Of a DNA stretch of 5,286 nt, positions 1 through 5,286 are shown piece by piece. Each line of letters opens with the position of its first letter. Within the stretch, counting starts at the first letter, position 1. The DNA comes from Chroococcidiopsidaceae cyanobacterium CP_BM_RX_35. Lineage in GTDB: Bacteria > Cyanobacteriota > Cyanobacteriia > Cyanobacteriales > Chroococcidiopsidaceae. A program made the translations under genes and the position numbers. The notes beneath the pieces were generated by a model. It made no database searches and was not told the origin of the DNA. It saw only the letters and a program-made list of their open reading frames with translations. The stretch spans positions 1-5,286 of the forward strand of contig JAFAVL010000171.1 in the NCBI GenBank assembly GCA_019242465.1, in the 5' to 3' direction.

Positions 1-1280
1 AGAGCGAGCAGGAGGCAGAGGCAGCTAGACTGAGAAACACTATTTATCAAGCGACCGCAGGGCAAAATTATGGTTTGTCCTGGTTCAATTTGGATGCCAG
101 TGGGGTAGAATTGATTGCTGGCTATAGCGTTATTCCTAGTCCACTGACGGACACTTTGCACATGTCGGGCTCCCCAACCCTAGCAGGTCAGAAGTGGGTT
201 GTGCTGTCCGTCATACGTAATGCTGACGCACTCTCAGACCTACTGGCAATTAAAATGATGCTAGTTGTCTTGACGCTTTGCTTACTAGGAGCAAGCCTGT
301 TGGCAACATTGTACATGGCTCGTGATTTGGCAAGACCCTTAGAAAAATTAAGAGACTACGCTCTTAGCGTCCAGAGCTACCAAGGAGAGCTGCTAAAAGG
401 ACCTCGCAACTTCAAGATTCGAGAATTGAATCAACTAGCAGAAGCCCTCGACCATATGGTAGAGCGACTGCAAGCGCGGACGCTTGAGATCGAAGCTGCT
501 TGGGAAGAAGCACAAGCTGCCAACCAGCTCAAAAGCGAGTTTTTGGCAACAACCTCCCATGAGCTGAGAACTCCACTAAATGGGATCATTGGTTGTGTTC
601 GTCTCGTCCGCGATGGCTGCTGTGACGATCGGGAGGAAGAACTGCAGTTTCTACAGCAAGCAGATGAAGCTGCAATTCACTTGCTGGGAATCATTAATGA
701 TTTACTGGACATTTCCAAAATTGAAGCTGGCAAGCTTTCTGTAGTTATGGAACTTATTGATCTGCGGCAGGTTCTCCAGGAAGCCATAAACTTACAAACT
801 GTTCAGATTCAACAAAAAGGTCTACAGCTTGTAGCACCCAATTGGCAGGAGCCGATTTTGGTGCAGGCAGACGCTGCGAAGCTGAAGCAAGTGCTGCTGA
901 ACGTGATTAGCAATGCTGTTAAGTTTACAGAAAAGGGTTGGATCGCAATTGCAACGCGGATTGAACCAGCAGGAGTCGCGCTGGATGGGAATACTTGCCC
1001 TCACGTGATTGTGACTGTTCAGGATACTGGGGTGGGCATTGACCCAGCACAGCAGCAAAAGCTGTTTCGCCCCTTTGTCATGGTAGATGGCACAACAACA
1101 CGGAAGTTTGGCGGTACTGGTTTGGGACTTGCCATCTCGCGCAACTTAGTCGAACTTATGGGAGGGAGCATCATGCTGTGCAGTGCCGGGCAAGACCAAG
1201 GGACAACCGTTGCACTCTCTCTCCCCTTGGCAGATGTCTCGCTACTGCGCTCAACAGAGGCAAAAGTGTCAGCTATCTAG
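1..1280 (+). CDS. Sensor histidine kinase, C-terminal part (5' end outside window)
   Basis: Membrane-bound two-component sensor kinase. The frame is open from base 3 through a TTG at 75 with no stop, so the gene starts left of the window. Visible in order: the end of an extracytoplasmic sensor region, possibly Cache-like (stretch WVVLSVIRNADAL, about 195-233); one transmembrane helix (about 246-315); a HAMP linker (about 315-475); a short coiled coil; a HisKA domain with H-box SHELRTPLNG, the phospho-accepting His being at 558-560; and a HATPase domain with N-box Asn at 912-914, D-box DTGVGI from 1023, F-box LFRPF and G2 box GGTGLGLAI. All catalytic boxes are intact, so it should autophosphorylate. 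The protein ends just after the ATPase domain with no receiver domain, so it needs a separate response regulator, which is not visible here. The sensed signal is unknown. Stop TAG is at 1278-1280. Confidence 0.95.
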   Translation, partial: SEQEAEAARLRNTIYQATAGQNYGLSWFNLDASGVELIAGYSVIPSPLTDTLHMSGSPTLAGQKWVVLSVIRNADALSDLLAIKMMLVVLTLCLLGASLLATLYMARDLARPLEKLRDYALSVQSYQGELLKGPRNFKIRELNQLAEALDHMVERLQARTLEIEAAWEEAQAANQLKSEFLATTSHELRTPLNGIIGCVRLVRDGCCDDREEELQFLQQADEAAIHLLGIINDLLDISKIEAGKLSVVMELIDLRQVLQEAINLQTVQIQQKGLQLVAPNWQEPILVQADAAKLKQVLLNVISNAVKFTEKGWIAIATRIEPAGVALDGNTCPHVIVTVQDTGVGIDPAQQQKLFRPFVMVDGTTTRKFGGTGLGLAISRNLVELMGGSIMLCSAGQDQGTTVALSLPLADVSLLRSTEAKVSAI

Positions 1281-1609
1281 CTCACATTTGGCAGATCATC
1301 ATTCCTCCTGAATCCTATACAAGCCATGCTGCTGAAGCGAACCAGTCCGATTGGAAATGGAATAAATTGAAGATTGATCGATCCTGGTTCATGCATAAGT
1401 GCTGAGAGTTCTGTTCGACTAAAATATCGATTACCCCAATGCCATTGAATCAGTGTTCCGAGGATTCCAGAGCGAGTCACAACCAGCACGAGTGGTGCGC
1501 CGGGACGAAGAACTCCGATCATTTCCTGTAATCCCTGTGCTTGATTTAATAGGTGTTCCAGCATGTGAGCACTGATGACACCATCAAAGGAATGATCCGC
1601 AAAGAGCAA
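1277..1609 (-). pseudogene. 3' half of a class I SAM-dependent methyltransferase (5' truncated)
   Basis: The product begins directly at the post-motif-II region of a class I (type 11) methyltransferase: LLFADHSFDGVISAHMLEHL, followed by the motif around LRPGAPLVLVVTR and a normal-looking C-terminus. The N-terminal half with the glycine-rich SAM-binding motif I is absent. The frame stays open leftward of the protein only to about base 1672, but that stretch is the antisense-free overlap with the tail of the neighbouring ICMT-like gene in another frame and has no methyltransferase character. Homology therefore appears to begin right at the ICMT stop codon (1615-1617). The only start available is a TTG at 1609 without a Shine-Dalgarno sequence. 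At 110 residues, against roughly 200-250 for the family, it should not bind SAM. I read it as a deletion remnant; a short expressed protein is less likely. Its stop overlaps the kinase stop on the opposite strand. Confidence 0.75.
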
Positions 1610-1614
1610 TTTAT

Positions 1615-2298
1615 TTACCAGAGATAGGGTACCAGTCGATATCGCACCCGTTTGGTATAGATTTCGTAGCCCTCAAGCTTCTGTTGCAAAAATTGTTCTT
1701 CAAACAGAATTCGCAGAGCTAGCACCCCAATGGGCACAATCGCAAATACAGCCGTCGCATAGGATTCTAGCCACAGGGGCATCCCAATCATTAACAAAGC
1801 TGCACCTGCATACATGGGATGCCGCACAATGCCGTAAACTCCGGTATCAATCACCGTTTGATGACGGTCTACCTGATGCTTCACCACTGGTGCGGCAAAC
1901 GTATTTTCCTTAAAGGAAAGGGAGATCATCCACCAGCCTGCTATAAAAAGCAGCATACCAAATCCTGAAACGATTGCACCAGGCTTACCCAACAGATGAA
2001 ATCGGAATACATCTAGGGAAACGACGGCAATCAAACCGAAGAAGGTGATAGCAAAAAGGCTGGTGATGATTTTGTCAGCCAGGGGTTGACCAGGTTGAAT
2101 CGGTAGTTTCAGTCGTTCAGTCCATAATTCTTCATTCTCTCGAAAGACATATATCATTGTTGCGACCGAGCTAACCGAAACAACACCGAGAAATACCCAG
2201 GCGCGCCACCAGTCCAGTGTTCCTGCAGGTAGGAATAACAACCCGCCAAAAAATAAAAGATTCCAAAAAAGGGCAAGCAGAACTTTGAGAATGAACAT
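1615..2298 (-). CDS. Isoprenylcysteine carboxyl methyltransferase-like membrane protein
   Basis: Integral membrane methyltransferase of the ICMT/PEMT-like superfamily, 227 residues from the ATG at 2298. Hydrophobic helices lie at about residues 4-24, 31-51, 79-97, 109-128 and a hairpin at 162-198. The family signature is clear: GVYGIVRHPMYAG (153-165), then EEQFL (200-204) and GYEIYTKRVRYRLVP (210-224); in characterised relatives these C-terminal motifs bind SAM. Bacterial members methylate unknown small or lipid substrates, so the substrate cannot be assigned. A TTG five codons upstream (2313) is in frame; I prefer ATG because it gives a typical start running straight into the first helix. 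Neither start has a recognisable Shine-Dalgarno sequence. The C-terminus is normal for the family, so this gene is intact although the methyltransferase remnant begins at its stop codon. It may be co-transcribed with the VOC gene 97 bases upstream. Confidence 0.88.
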   Translation of the reverse strand: MFILKVLLALFWNLLFFGGLLFLPAGTLDWWRAWVFLGVVSVSSVATMIYVFRENEELWTERLKLPIQPGQPLADKIITSLFAITFFGLIAVVSLDVFRFHLLGKPGAIVSGFGMLLFIAGWWMISLSFKENTFAAPVVKHQVDRHQTVIDTGVYGIVRHPMYAGAALLMIGMPLWLESYATAVFAIVPIGVLALRILFEEQFLQQKLEGYEIYTKRVRYRLVPYLW

Positions 2299-2395
2299 AC
2301 AGTGATGAGACAATTTGCAGGTACGGTGTCGTCGAGGAGACTGTCAATTGGTTTGAGTCTGGTATTACACCTGAGAGCGTTCCCAGAATGGAAGG

Positions 2396-2815
2396 TTAGG
2401 TAGCTTGGGAACAGTTAATCATCCACGAGATGCCAAATTGATCAACTAACATACCAAAACGGCCAGCCCAAAAGGTTTTCTGGAGCGGCATTCGCACGGT
2501 TCCATTTTCTGCCAATATGTGAAAGATACGCTCTGCTTCTACCAGATCATTCAGGCTAATCGACACGGAAAACCCTTTTGGTTCTTCATAGTATTCGGGT
2601 GGGCTGTCAGACCCCATCAATTCCTGGTTGCCGAACTTCAGGCTAGTATGCAGAATTTTGTCACGCCACTCCAGTGGCACCTGATTTGTCATTGATGACT
2701 CTGGCGACTCTCCATAGGTCATCATCGTTGTGATTTTGCCGCCCAGACACTGTTCATAAAACTTAAACGCTGCTTCGCATTGACCGTTGAAAAACAAATA
2801 CGGATTTAATTGCAT
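2396..2815 (-). CDS. VOC-family protein, PhnB-like
   Basis: Small soluble protein of 139 residues with the vicinal-oxygen-chelate (glyoxalase/bleomycin-resistance) fold, PhnB-like subgroup. Evidence: N-terminus MQLNPYLFFNGQCEAAFKFY with the usual first strand and helix; GGKI after the first helix; KILHTSLKFGNQELMGSD (53-70), carrying the conserved His of this subgroup; GFSVSISLND starting the second half; and a C-terminal WAGRFGMLVDQFGISWMIN (116-134). Length is normal for the family. The name PhnB is historical and does not imply phosphonate metabolism; members are usually uncharacterised, and some are annotated as 3-demethylubiquinone methyltransferase-like. The start is supported by AAGGAGT (2827-2821) five bases before ATG. 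A gene of this family often sits beside ArsR and SRPBCC genes, as here, which suggests a shared function in small-molecule or stress response. Confidence 0.92.
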   Translation of the reverse strand: MQLNPYLFFNGQCEAAFKFYEQCLGGKITTMMTYGESPESSMTNQVPLEWRDKILHTSLKFGNQELMGSDSPPEYYEEPKGFSVSISLNDLVEAERIFHILAENGTVRMPLQKTFWAGRFGMLVDQFGISWMINCSQAT

Positions 2816-2820
2816 GGTGT

Positions 2821-2839
2821 ACTCCTTGTATGTTGGAGT
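2821..2839 (-). promoter_or_regulatory. Shine-Dalgarno of the VOC gene, inside a possible small hairpin
   Basis: On the minus strand the leader reads ACTCC, nine bases, GGAGT, five bases, ATG. The second arm is most of the AAGGAGT Shine-Dalgarno sequence, so the two 5-base arms could pair and hide the ribosome site. The Shine-Dalgarno call is firm; the hairpin is short and may be chance. Confidence 0.4.
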
Positions 2840-2843
2840 TGTT

Positions 2844-2946
2844 CTAAATCGTTTCTAGACAGTTCAATACGCCATTGAAGACAGTTACAGATACGCGCAG
2901 GCGATCGTCGCTTTCATAGAGTTTACGCAGTTCTGTGAATGACGTG
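2844..2946 (-). pseudogene. C-terminal remnant of a transglutaminase-like gene
   Basis: This stretch between the VOC gene and the 81-residue N-terminal fragment is not plain spacer. In the frame ending with TAG at 2846-2844 it encodes SFTELRKLYESDDRLR, then VSVTVFNGVLNCLETI, then stop. From memory of the family this resembles the extreme C-terminus of the bacterial transglutaminase-like proteins whose N-terminus is encoded immediately upstream at 3192-2947. The two pieces are in different frames (shift at about 2941-2960), and the catalytic core that should lie between them, around 180 residues, is missing. It has no start of its own. I infer the 3' end of the same gene after an internal deletion; an alignment is needed to prove it. 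Confidence 0.6.
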
Positions 2947-3192
2947 TTAGGCGAGCAGGCGATCTAACATCCTTTCAATCGGGCGAAGATGGGTTTCACT
3001 TCTGCGCTTGTCTGGAGTGGTGAAACCATAAAAGTCAAATGCCACATATTCATACAGCACAAGTCCCTGGATGATGCGGGTCAGTTCACCAACATCGTTT
3101 GGCAACTCATCGAACCGAGCAGCATGTTTGTCACCAGATGTCATCGCTGTAGGACGTGCATGGAAGTCGAGAATGTGTTGTTGCGTTGTCAT
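2947..3192 (-). pseudogene. N-terminal remnant of a transglutaminase-like protein
   Basis: An 81-residue frame beginning MTTQQHILDFHARPTAMTS, followed by GELTRIIQGLVLYEYVAF (35-52) and RPIERMLDRLLA at the end. This matches my recollection of the N-terminal lead-in of bacterial transglutaminase-like domain proteins of roughly 270-300 residues, in which the phrase ending in RMLDRLLALD precedes the core. The Cys, His and Asp catalytic residues all lie in the absent part, so the product cannot be an active enzyme. The frame stops at TAA 2949-2947, near the junction with the C-terminal remnant. The ATG lies 26 bases after the SRPBCC stop, so the ancestral gene was probably third in the arsR operon; no Shine-Dalgarno is seen. 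It could be annotated as a short hypothetical protein, but decay explains both pieces better. Confidence 0.72.
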
Positions 3193-3218
3193 ACAAATTT
3201 GCCAATTAGCGAAATTTA

Positions 3219-4205
3219 TTAGGTTTCTCCCGCCATTACATTCACCAGGTACTCTTCAAGGCGATCCAGGCATTCAGACCAACCCTCTAGATGCGAATTG
3301 CGCCCCTCGACAGACTCAAACATAGCTTGATGGAAGGTCAGCTTTGTTTTGCCATCATGCTCTAAAAACGTCACAGCTACTAGCGTTTCGTGCTTGGGTT
3401 TGCCGTCCTCGTCTTCCCAGGCAAACGTGAAAACAAGGTGTTCTGGCTCTACGATCTCGCGATAGATACCCTGCATCCAGTGGTCTTTGCCTTCGGGCGA
3501 TCGAATGCAGGCTCGATAAGTACCGCCCAGCCGAACATCCATCTCACAGAATGTTGTCGTAAAATCCTTCGGTCCCAACCAGCGGGCGAAATGCTCTGGC
3601 TGAGTCCAAACCTTGAACATGAGACCACGTGGCGCATCAAACACACGAGTCACAACAATTTCCCGATCGGATGGTAACGTCACCGTTAGATCATCTTTTT
3701 GGTGTGCGACCTGCTTTGCCAGGAATTCGTCAAGGCAATCGAAGCTGGAATTCCAGCCTGCCACAACACCCATTTCTTCGTGCTTACGACAATCGTCGCC
3801 AGTTGCATGTACAATCTGGAGGGTGAGTTTAGTCTTGCCGTCCAACTCCTCAAACACGGCTGTCATAACGATACCCTGCGGTAGATCTGCGTTGACGACC
3901 TTGTCGAAGCCTTCATCAAATTCATTACTGGTGACAATCCGTTCGGGTGGCACGATTTCACGGAAGATACCTTTGACCGGGTACTCTGTGCCATCCGGAC
4001 CCACCATGACGTAGCACCATCGACCGCCTGGTCGCAGATCCAGTTCAGTTACACGGGTGGTGAAGCCTTCTGGTCCCCACCACTGCAGGATATGTTTTGG
4101 CTCTGTCCATGCCTTAAACACCAGTTCTCGCGGAGCATTGAAAACGCGAGTAATCACAATTTCGCGATCGCTTTGAGTGTCAGTAGAGCCGTTATGTTTC
4201 AGCAT
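3219..4205 (-). CDS. Tandem double-domain SRPBCC (AHSA1-like) protein
   Basis: Soluble protein of 328 residues made of two consecutive SRPBCC/AHSA1-type (START-like, hydrophobic-cavity) domains, at about 12-163 and 179-321, joined by a linker around 164-178. Single-domain members are about 140-165 residues, so this is a full internal duplication or a fusion. The repeat is plain: SDREIVITRVFNAPRELVFK (12-31) against SDREIVVTRVFDAPRGLMFK (179-198), with 22 of the first 29 residues identical. Both copies carry the later LDGKTKLT/HDGKTKLT strand (121-128, 283-290) and the C-terminal helix GWNSSFDCLDEFL/GWSECLDRLEEYL. Codons have diverged, so the duplication is not recent. Ligand is unknown; the AHSA1 label reflects fold similarity and not proven Hsp90 activation. 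ATG at 4205 is supported by AAGGAGAA (4218-4211), five bases upstream. It lies 32 bases after arsR, so the two are surely co-transcribed and under ArsR control. Confidence 0.93.
   Translation of the reverse strand: MLKHNGSTDTQSDREIVITRVFNAPRELVFKAWTEPKHILQWWGPEGFTTRVTELDLRPGGRWCYVMVGPDGTEYPVKGIFREIVPPERIVTSNEFDEGFDKVVNADLPQGIVMTAVFEELDGKTKLTLQIVHATGDDCRKHEEMGVVAGWNSSFDCLDEFLAKQVAHQKDDLTVTLPSDREIVVTRVFDAPRGLMFKVWTQPEHFARWLGPKDFTTTFCEMDVRLGGTYRACIRSPEGKDHWMQGIYREIVEPEHLVFTFAWEDEDGKPKHETLVAVTFLEHDGKTKLTFHQAMFESVEGRNSHLEGWSECLDRLEEYLVNVMAGET
4164..4171. repeat. HIP1 octamer GCGATCGC
   Basis: A full copy of the cyanobacterial HIP1 palindrome, inside the start of the SRPBCC gene. The CGATCG core is found at 626, 2902, 3498, 3664, 4165, 4228, 4299, 4857 and 4893. 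That is about seven times chance expectation and is the main clue to a cyanobacterial host. Confidence 0.8.
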
Positions 4206-4237
4206 TCGAGTTCTCCTTAAATGTGAACGATCGCAGG

Positions 4238-4588
4238 TTACGGTTCTCGATCTTGTTGCTTTTCCTCTGCTTGCAATTCCTGTAAATACTCATCCAGGCG
4301 ATCGAGGTTCTCCTCCCAGAACTGGCGATATTGCTCAATCCAAGTCGCTGCATCCTTGAGCGGTTCTGCCTCTAGCCGACAGGGTCGCCACTGGGCCTCT
4401 CGACCTCGTGTAATCAATCCAGCACGTTCTAGCACCTTGAGATGCTTGGAAATGGCAGGCAGGCTCATCTTAAAGGGTTTGGCTAGCTCAGTCACCGATG
4501 CTTCACCCTTAGCGAGATGAGCCAGAATGGCACGCCGGGTCGGATCGGCAAGGGTAGCAAAGGTGACGCTCAATTGATCAGTGGACAT
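4238..4588 (-). CDS. ArsR-family winged-helix repressor (SRPBCC-associated type)
   Basis: DNA-binding repressor of 116 residues. The winged helix-turn-helix spans about 8-75: LADPTRRAILAHL (13-25), then SVTELAKPFKMSLPAISKHL (31-50) as the recognition unit, then KVLERAGLITRGREAQW with the wing. The ELCVC-type metal motif of ArsR/SmtB sensors is missing, and the only Cys is residue 70 after the wing, so metal sensing is unlikely. The C-terminal part, from WIEQYRQFWEENLDRL to a charged Glu/Gln-rich tail, is typical of ArsR proteins paired with SRPBCC genes and of SdpR-like autorepressors. It is first in the operon with the SRPBCC gene 32 bases downstream, and the double dyad over its promoter strongly suggests autorepression. 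There is no clear Shine-Dalgarno before ATG 4588. The inducing signal is unknown. Confidence 0.93.
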   Translation of the reverse strand: MSTDQLSVTFATLADPTRRAILAHLAKGEASVTELAKPFKMSLPAISKHLKVLERAGLITRGREAQWRPCRLEAEPLKDAATWIEQYRQFWEENLDRLDEYLQELQAEEKQQDREP

Positions 4589-4600
4589 TTAAGCTGGAAG

Positions 4601-4638
4601 CATTTAACCGAGCAGTTAATTAACCACTAGGTTAAATG
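4601..4638. promoter_or_regulatory. Double operator upstream of arsR
   Basis: A 38-bp near-palindrome with 16 of 19 base pairs symmetric, including nine consecutive pairs at the outer ends (CATTTAACC/GGTTAAATG). It resolves into two exactly abutting 16-bp dyads: TTAACCGAGCAGTTAA (4604-4619) and TTAACCACTAGGTTAA (4620-4635). The second is a perfect 6-bp inverted repeat with a four-base spacer. It lies 13-50 bases before the arsR start and covers the -10 box and the predicted transcription start, the classic place for a repressor. Assignment to the adjacent ArsR protein is inference. Confidence 0.82.
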
Positions 4639-4657
4639 TACTAGTCAGGGATGTCAA
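4629..4657 (-). promoter_or_regulatory. Sigma70-type promoter of the arsR operon
   Basis: On the minus strand there is a perfect -35 hexamer TTGACA (4657-4652), a 17-base spacer, and a weak -10 hexamer TAACCT (4634-4629) that keeps the first, second and last consensus bases. Predicted transcription start is about 4622, giving a leader of about 34 bases. The -10 box lies inside the second operator dyad, so a bound repressor would block polymerase. Confidence 0.6.
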
Positions 4658-4716
4658 GGGCTAATGGGATTGCATTCCTTAAACTTTTGTATAGCAATCT
4701 CACATGTTCTGATTTG

Positions 4717-5214
4717 TTAGTTCGATTGTTTACTAAGCGCGATCATAAGCAATGCCGCTGCTATCAGCGCCGCTATCGTCCGAATGTGGTTCCAGAACGT
4801 CCAAGTGGTCAAGTATTTAGCCCACAGGCTTGCACCCTCAGTACTATCTGGTTTGACGATCGCTAACATATCGTTTAACGGCACATTGAACGCGATCGTC
4901 ACCAGAATGGTGCCCATAAGATAGAACAGACTGCCGATGAGCAAGTAGGTAGCACCAGGTTGATGCCACTTTAACAGCGAGGAAACCGTTAGAAAGAGGC
5001 AAGCCGCAGCCGTTCCGAAGAGTGCCAGCATGAACAACGGATTGATTGCCGTGATGTTGATGGATTGCATAGCGGCAATGCCATCCTTTGGCTGAAGTCG
5101 GGCAAGGGCATTCATCACAAAGGTGGAGAAGGCGAAGAAGACTCCCGCGACTAGCCCGCAGCCGCTCGCTGCAAATAGCTTCAATGTGAAAAGTGAGGAA
5201 TGAGGGATTGGCAT
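4717..5214 (-). CDS. DUF1772 / anthrone-oxygenase-like membrane protein
   Basis: Integral membrane protein of 165 residues from ATG 5214. Four hydrophobic helices lie at about 10-31, 59-80, 88-109 and 143-161. Family features seen: GVFFAFSTFVMNALARL in helix 1 and its exit (24-40), GIAAMQSINITAINPLFM (45-62), the FNVPLN motif (109-114) and W-x2-WNHIRT before the last helix (138-146). The anthrone-oxygenase name comes from fungal relatives; bacterial members are uncharacterised, so no reaction is assigned. Length is normal and the gene looks intact. It is co-directional with arsR and ends 128 bases before it, but that gap holds arsR's own promoter, so it is probably a separate or partly read-through transcript. 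Only a weak GAAGG precedes the start. The 72 bases upstream show no convincing -35/-10 pair, only a small dyad at 5246-5260. Confidence 0.9.
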   Translation of the reverse strand: MPIPHSSLFTLKLFAASGCGLVAGVFFAFSTFVMNALARLQPKDGIAAMQSINITAINPLFMLALFGTAAACLFLTVSSLLKWHQPGATYLLIGSLFYLMGTILVTIAFNVPLNDMLAIVKPDSTEGASLWAKYLTTWTFWNHIRTIAALIAAALLMIALSKQSN

Positions 5215-5286
5215 AAAGCCTTCGATTCGGGTTACGTTTCAATACGACACAGCAGGTGTCTTGTGCAGGTATGAATCATCTGACAA

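Noticed and set aside
75..77. TTG at 75 as the true start of the histidine kinase
   Set aside because: The frame continues open to the window edge with sensible protein sequence, and the sensor domain would be cut in half.
2299..2313. TTG start for the ICMT-like gene, adding five residues
   Set aside because: No Shine-Dalgarno, and the ATG at 2298 leads straight into the first transmembrane helix as is usual in the family.
2318..2347. TTGACA on the minus strand before the ICMT-like gene as a promoter
   Set aside because: The -35 match at 2347-2342 is perfect, but no acceptable -10 hexamer follows at 16-18 bases; kept only as a weak possibility.
2897..2964. 10-bp direct repeat GCAGGCGATC at 2897-2906 and 2955-2964
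   Set aside because: Both copies are explained by coding of Asp-Arg-Leu in the two transglutaminase remnants and by the common CGATCG-like motif; not a target-site duplication.
3390..4014. Plus-strand open frames of 95 and 133 codons across the SRPBCC gene
   Set aside because: Both lie opposite a well-supported gene and show no recognisable domain.
4844..5242. 132-codon minus-strand frame overlapping the DUF1772 gene
   Set aside because: It is an alternate frame of a gene with clear family motifs and membrane helices; its composition is not protein-like.

Overview
The window most likely comes from a cyanobacterium. The hexamer CGATCG, core of the cyanobacterial HIP1 octamer GCGATCGC, occurs nine times in 5.3 kb where about one is expected by chance, and one full octamer is present. 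Composition is near balanced. I could not determine genus; a filamentous Leptolyngbya/Oscillatoriales-type genome would fit, but this is a guess.

Layout. Bases 1-1280 (+) hold the 3' part of a membrane-bound sensor histidine kinase whose reading frame runs off the left edge. Everything to its right is on the minus strand and reads from right to left: a DUF1772/anthrone-oxygenase-like membrane protein (5214-4717), an ArsR-family repressor (4588-4238), a protein of two fused SRPBCC/AHSA1 domains (4205-3219), the two ends of a destroyed transglutaminase-like gene (3192-2947 and 2945-2844), a PhnB-like VOC/glyoxalase-fold protein (2815-2396), an isoprenylcysteine-methyltransferase-like membrane protein (2298-1615), and the 3' half of a class I SAM methyltransferase (1609-1277). 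The last ends tail-to-tail on the kinase stop.

How it works together. ArsR next to SRPBCC is a known recurring pair in which a small non-metal ArsR protein represses its own operon. Here the promoter can be read directly: a perfect TTGACA -35 box, a 17-base spacer and a weak -10 box lying inside two abutting 16-bp TTAACC/GGTTAA dyads, which together make a 38-bp near-palindrome just upstream of arsR. This predicts autorepression of arsR-SRPBCC and perhaps the downstream genes. Ligand and physiological role cannot be read from sequence; the VOC, SRPBCC and DUF1772 partners suggest handling of a small organic or stress-related compound.

The cluster also shows erosion: two genes have lost large internal or 5' segments at discrete junctions, while their neighbours are intact. 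The most notable points are the double operator, the two clean gene remnants and the fused double SRPBCC protein. I see no RNA genes, CRISPR array, insertion sequence or origin.
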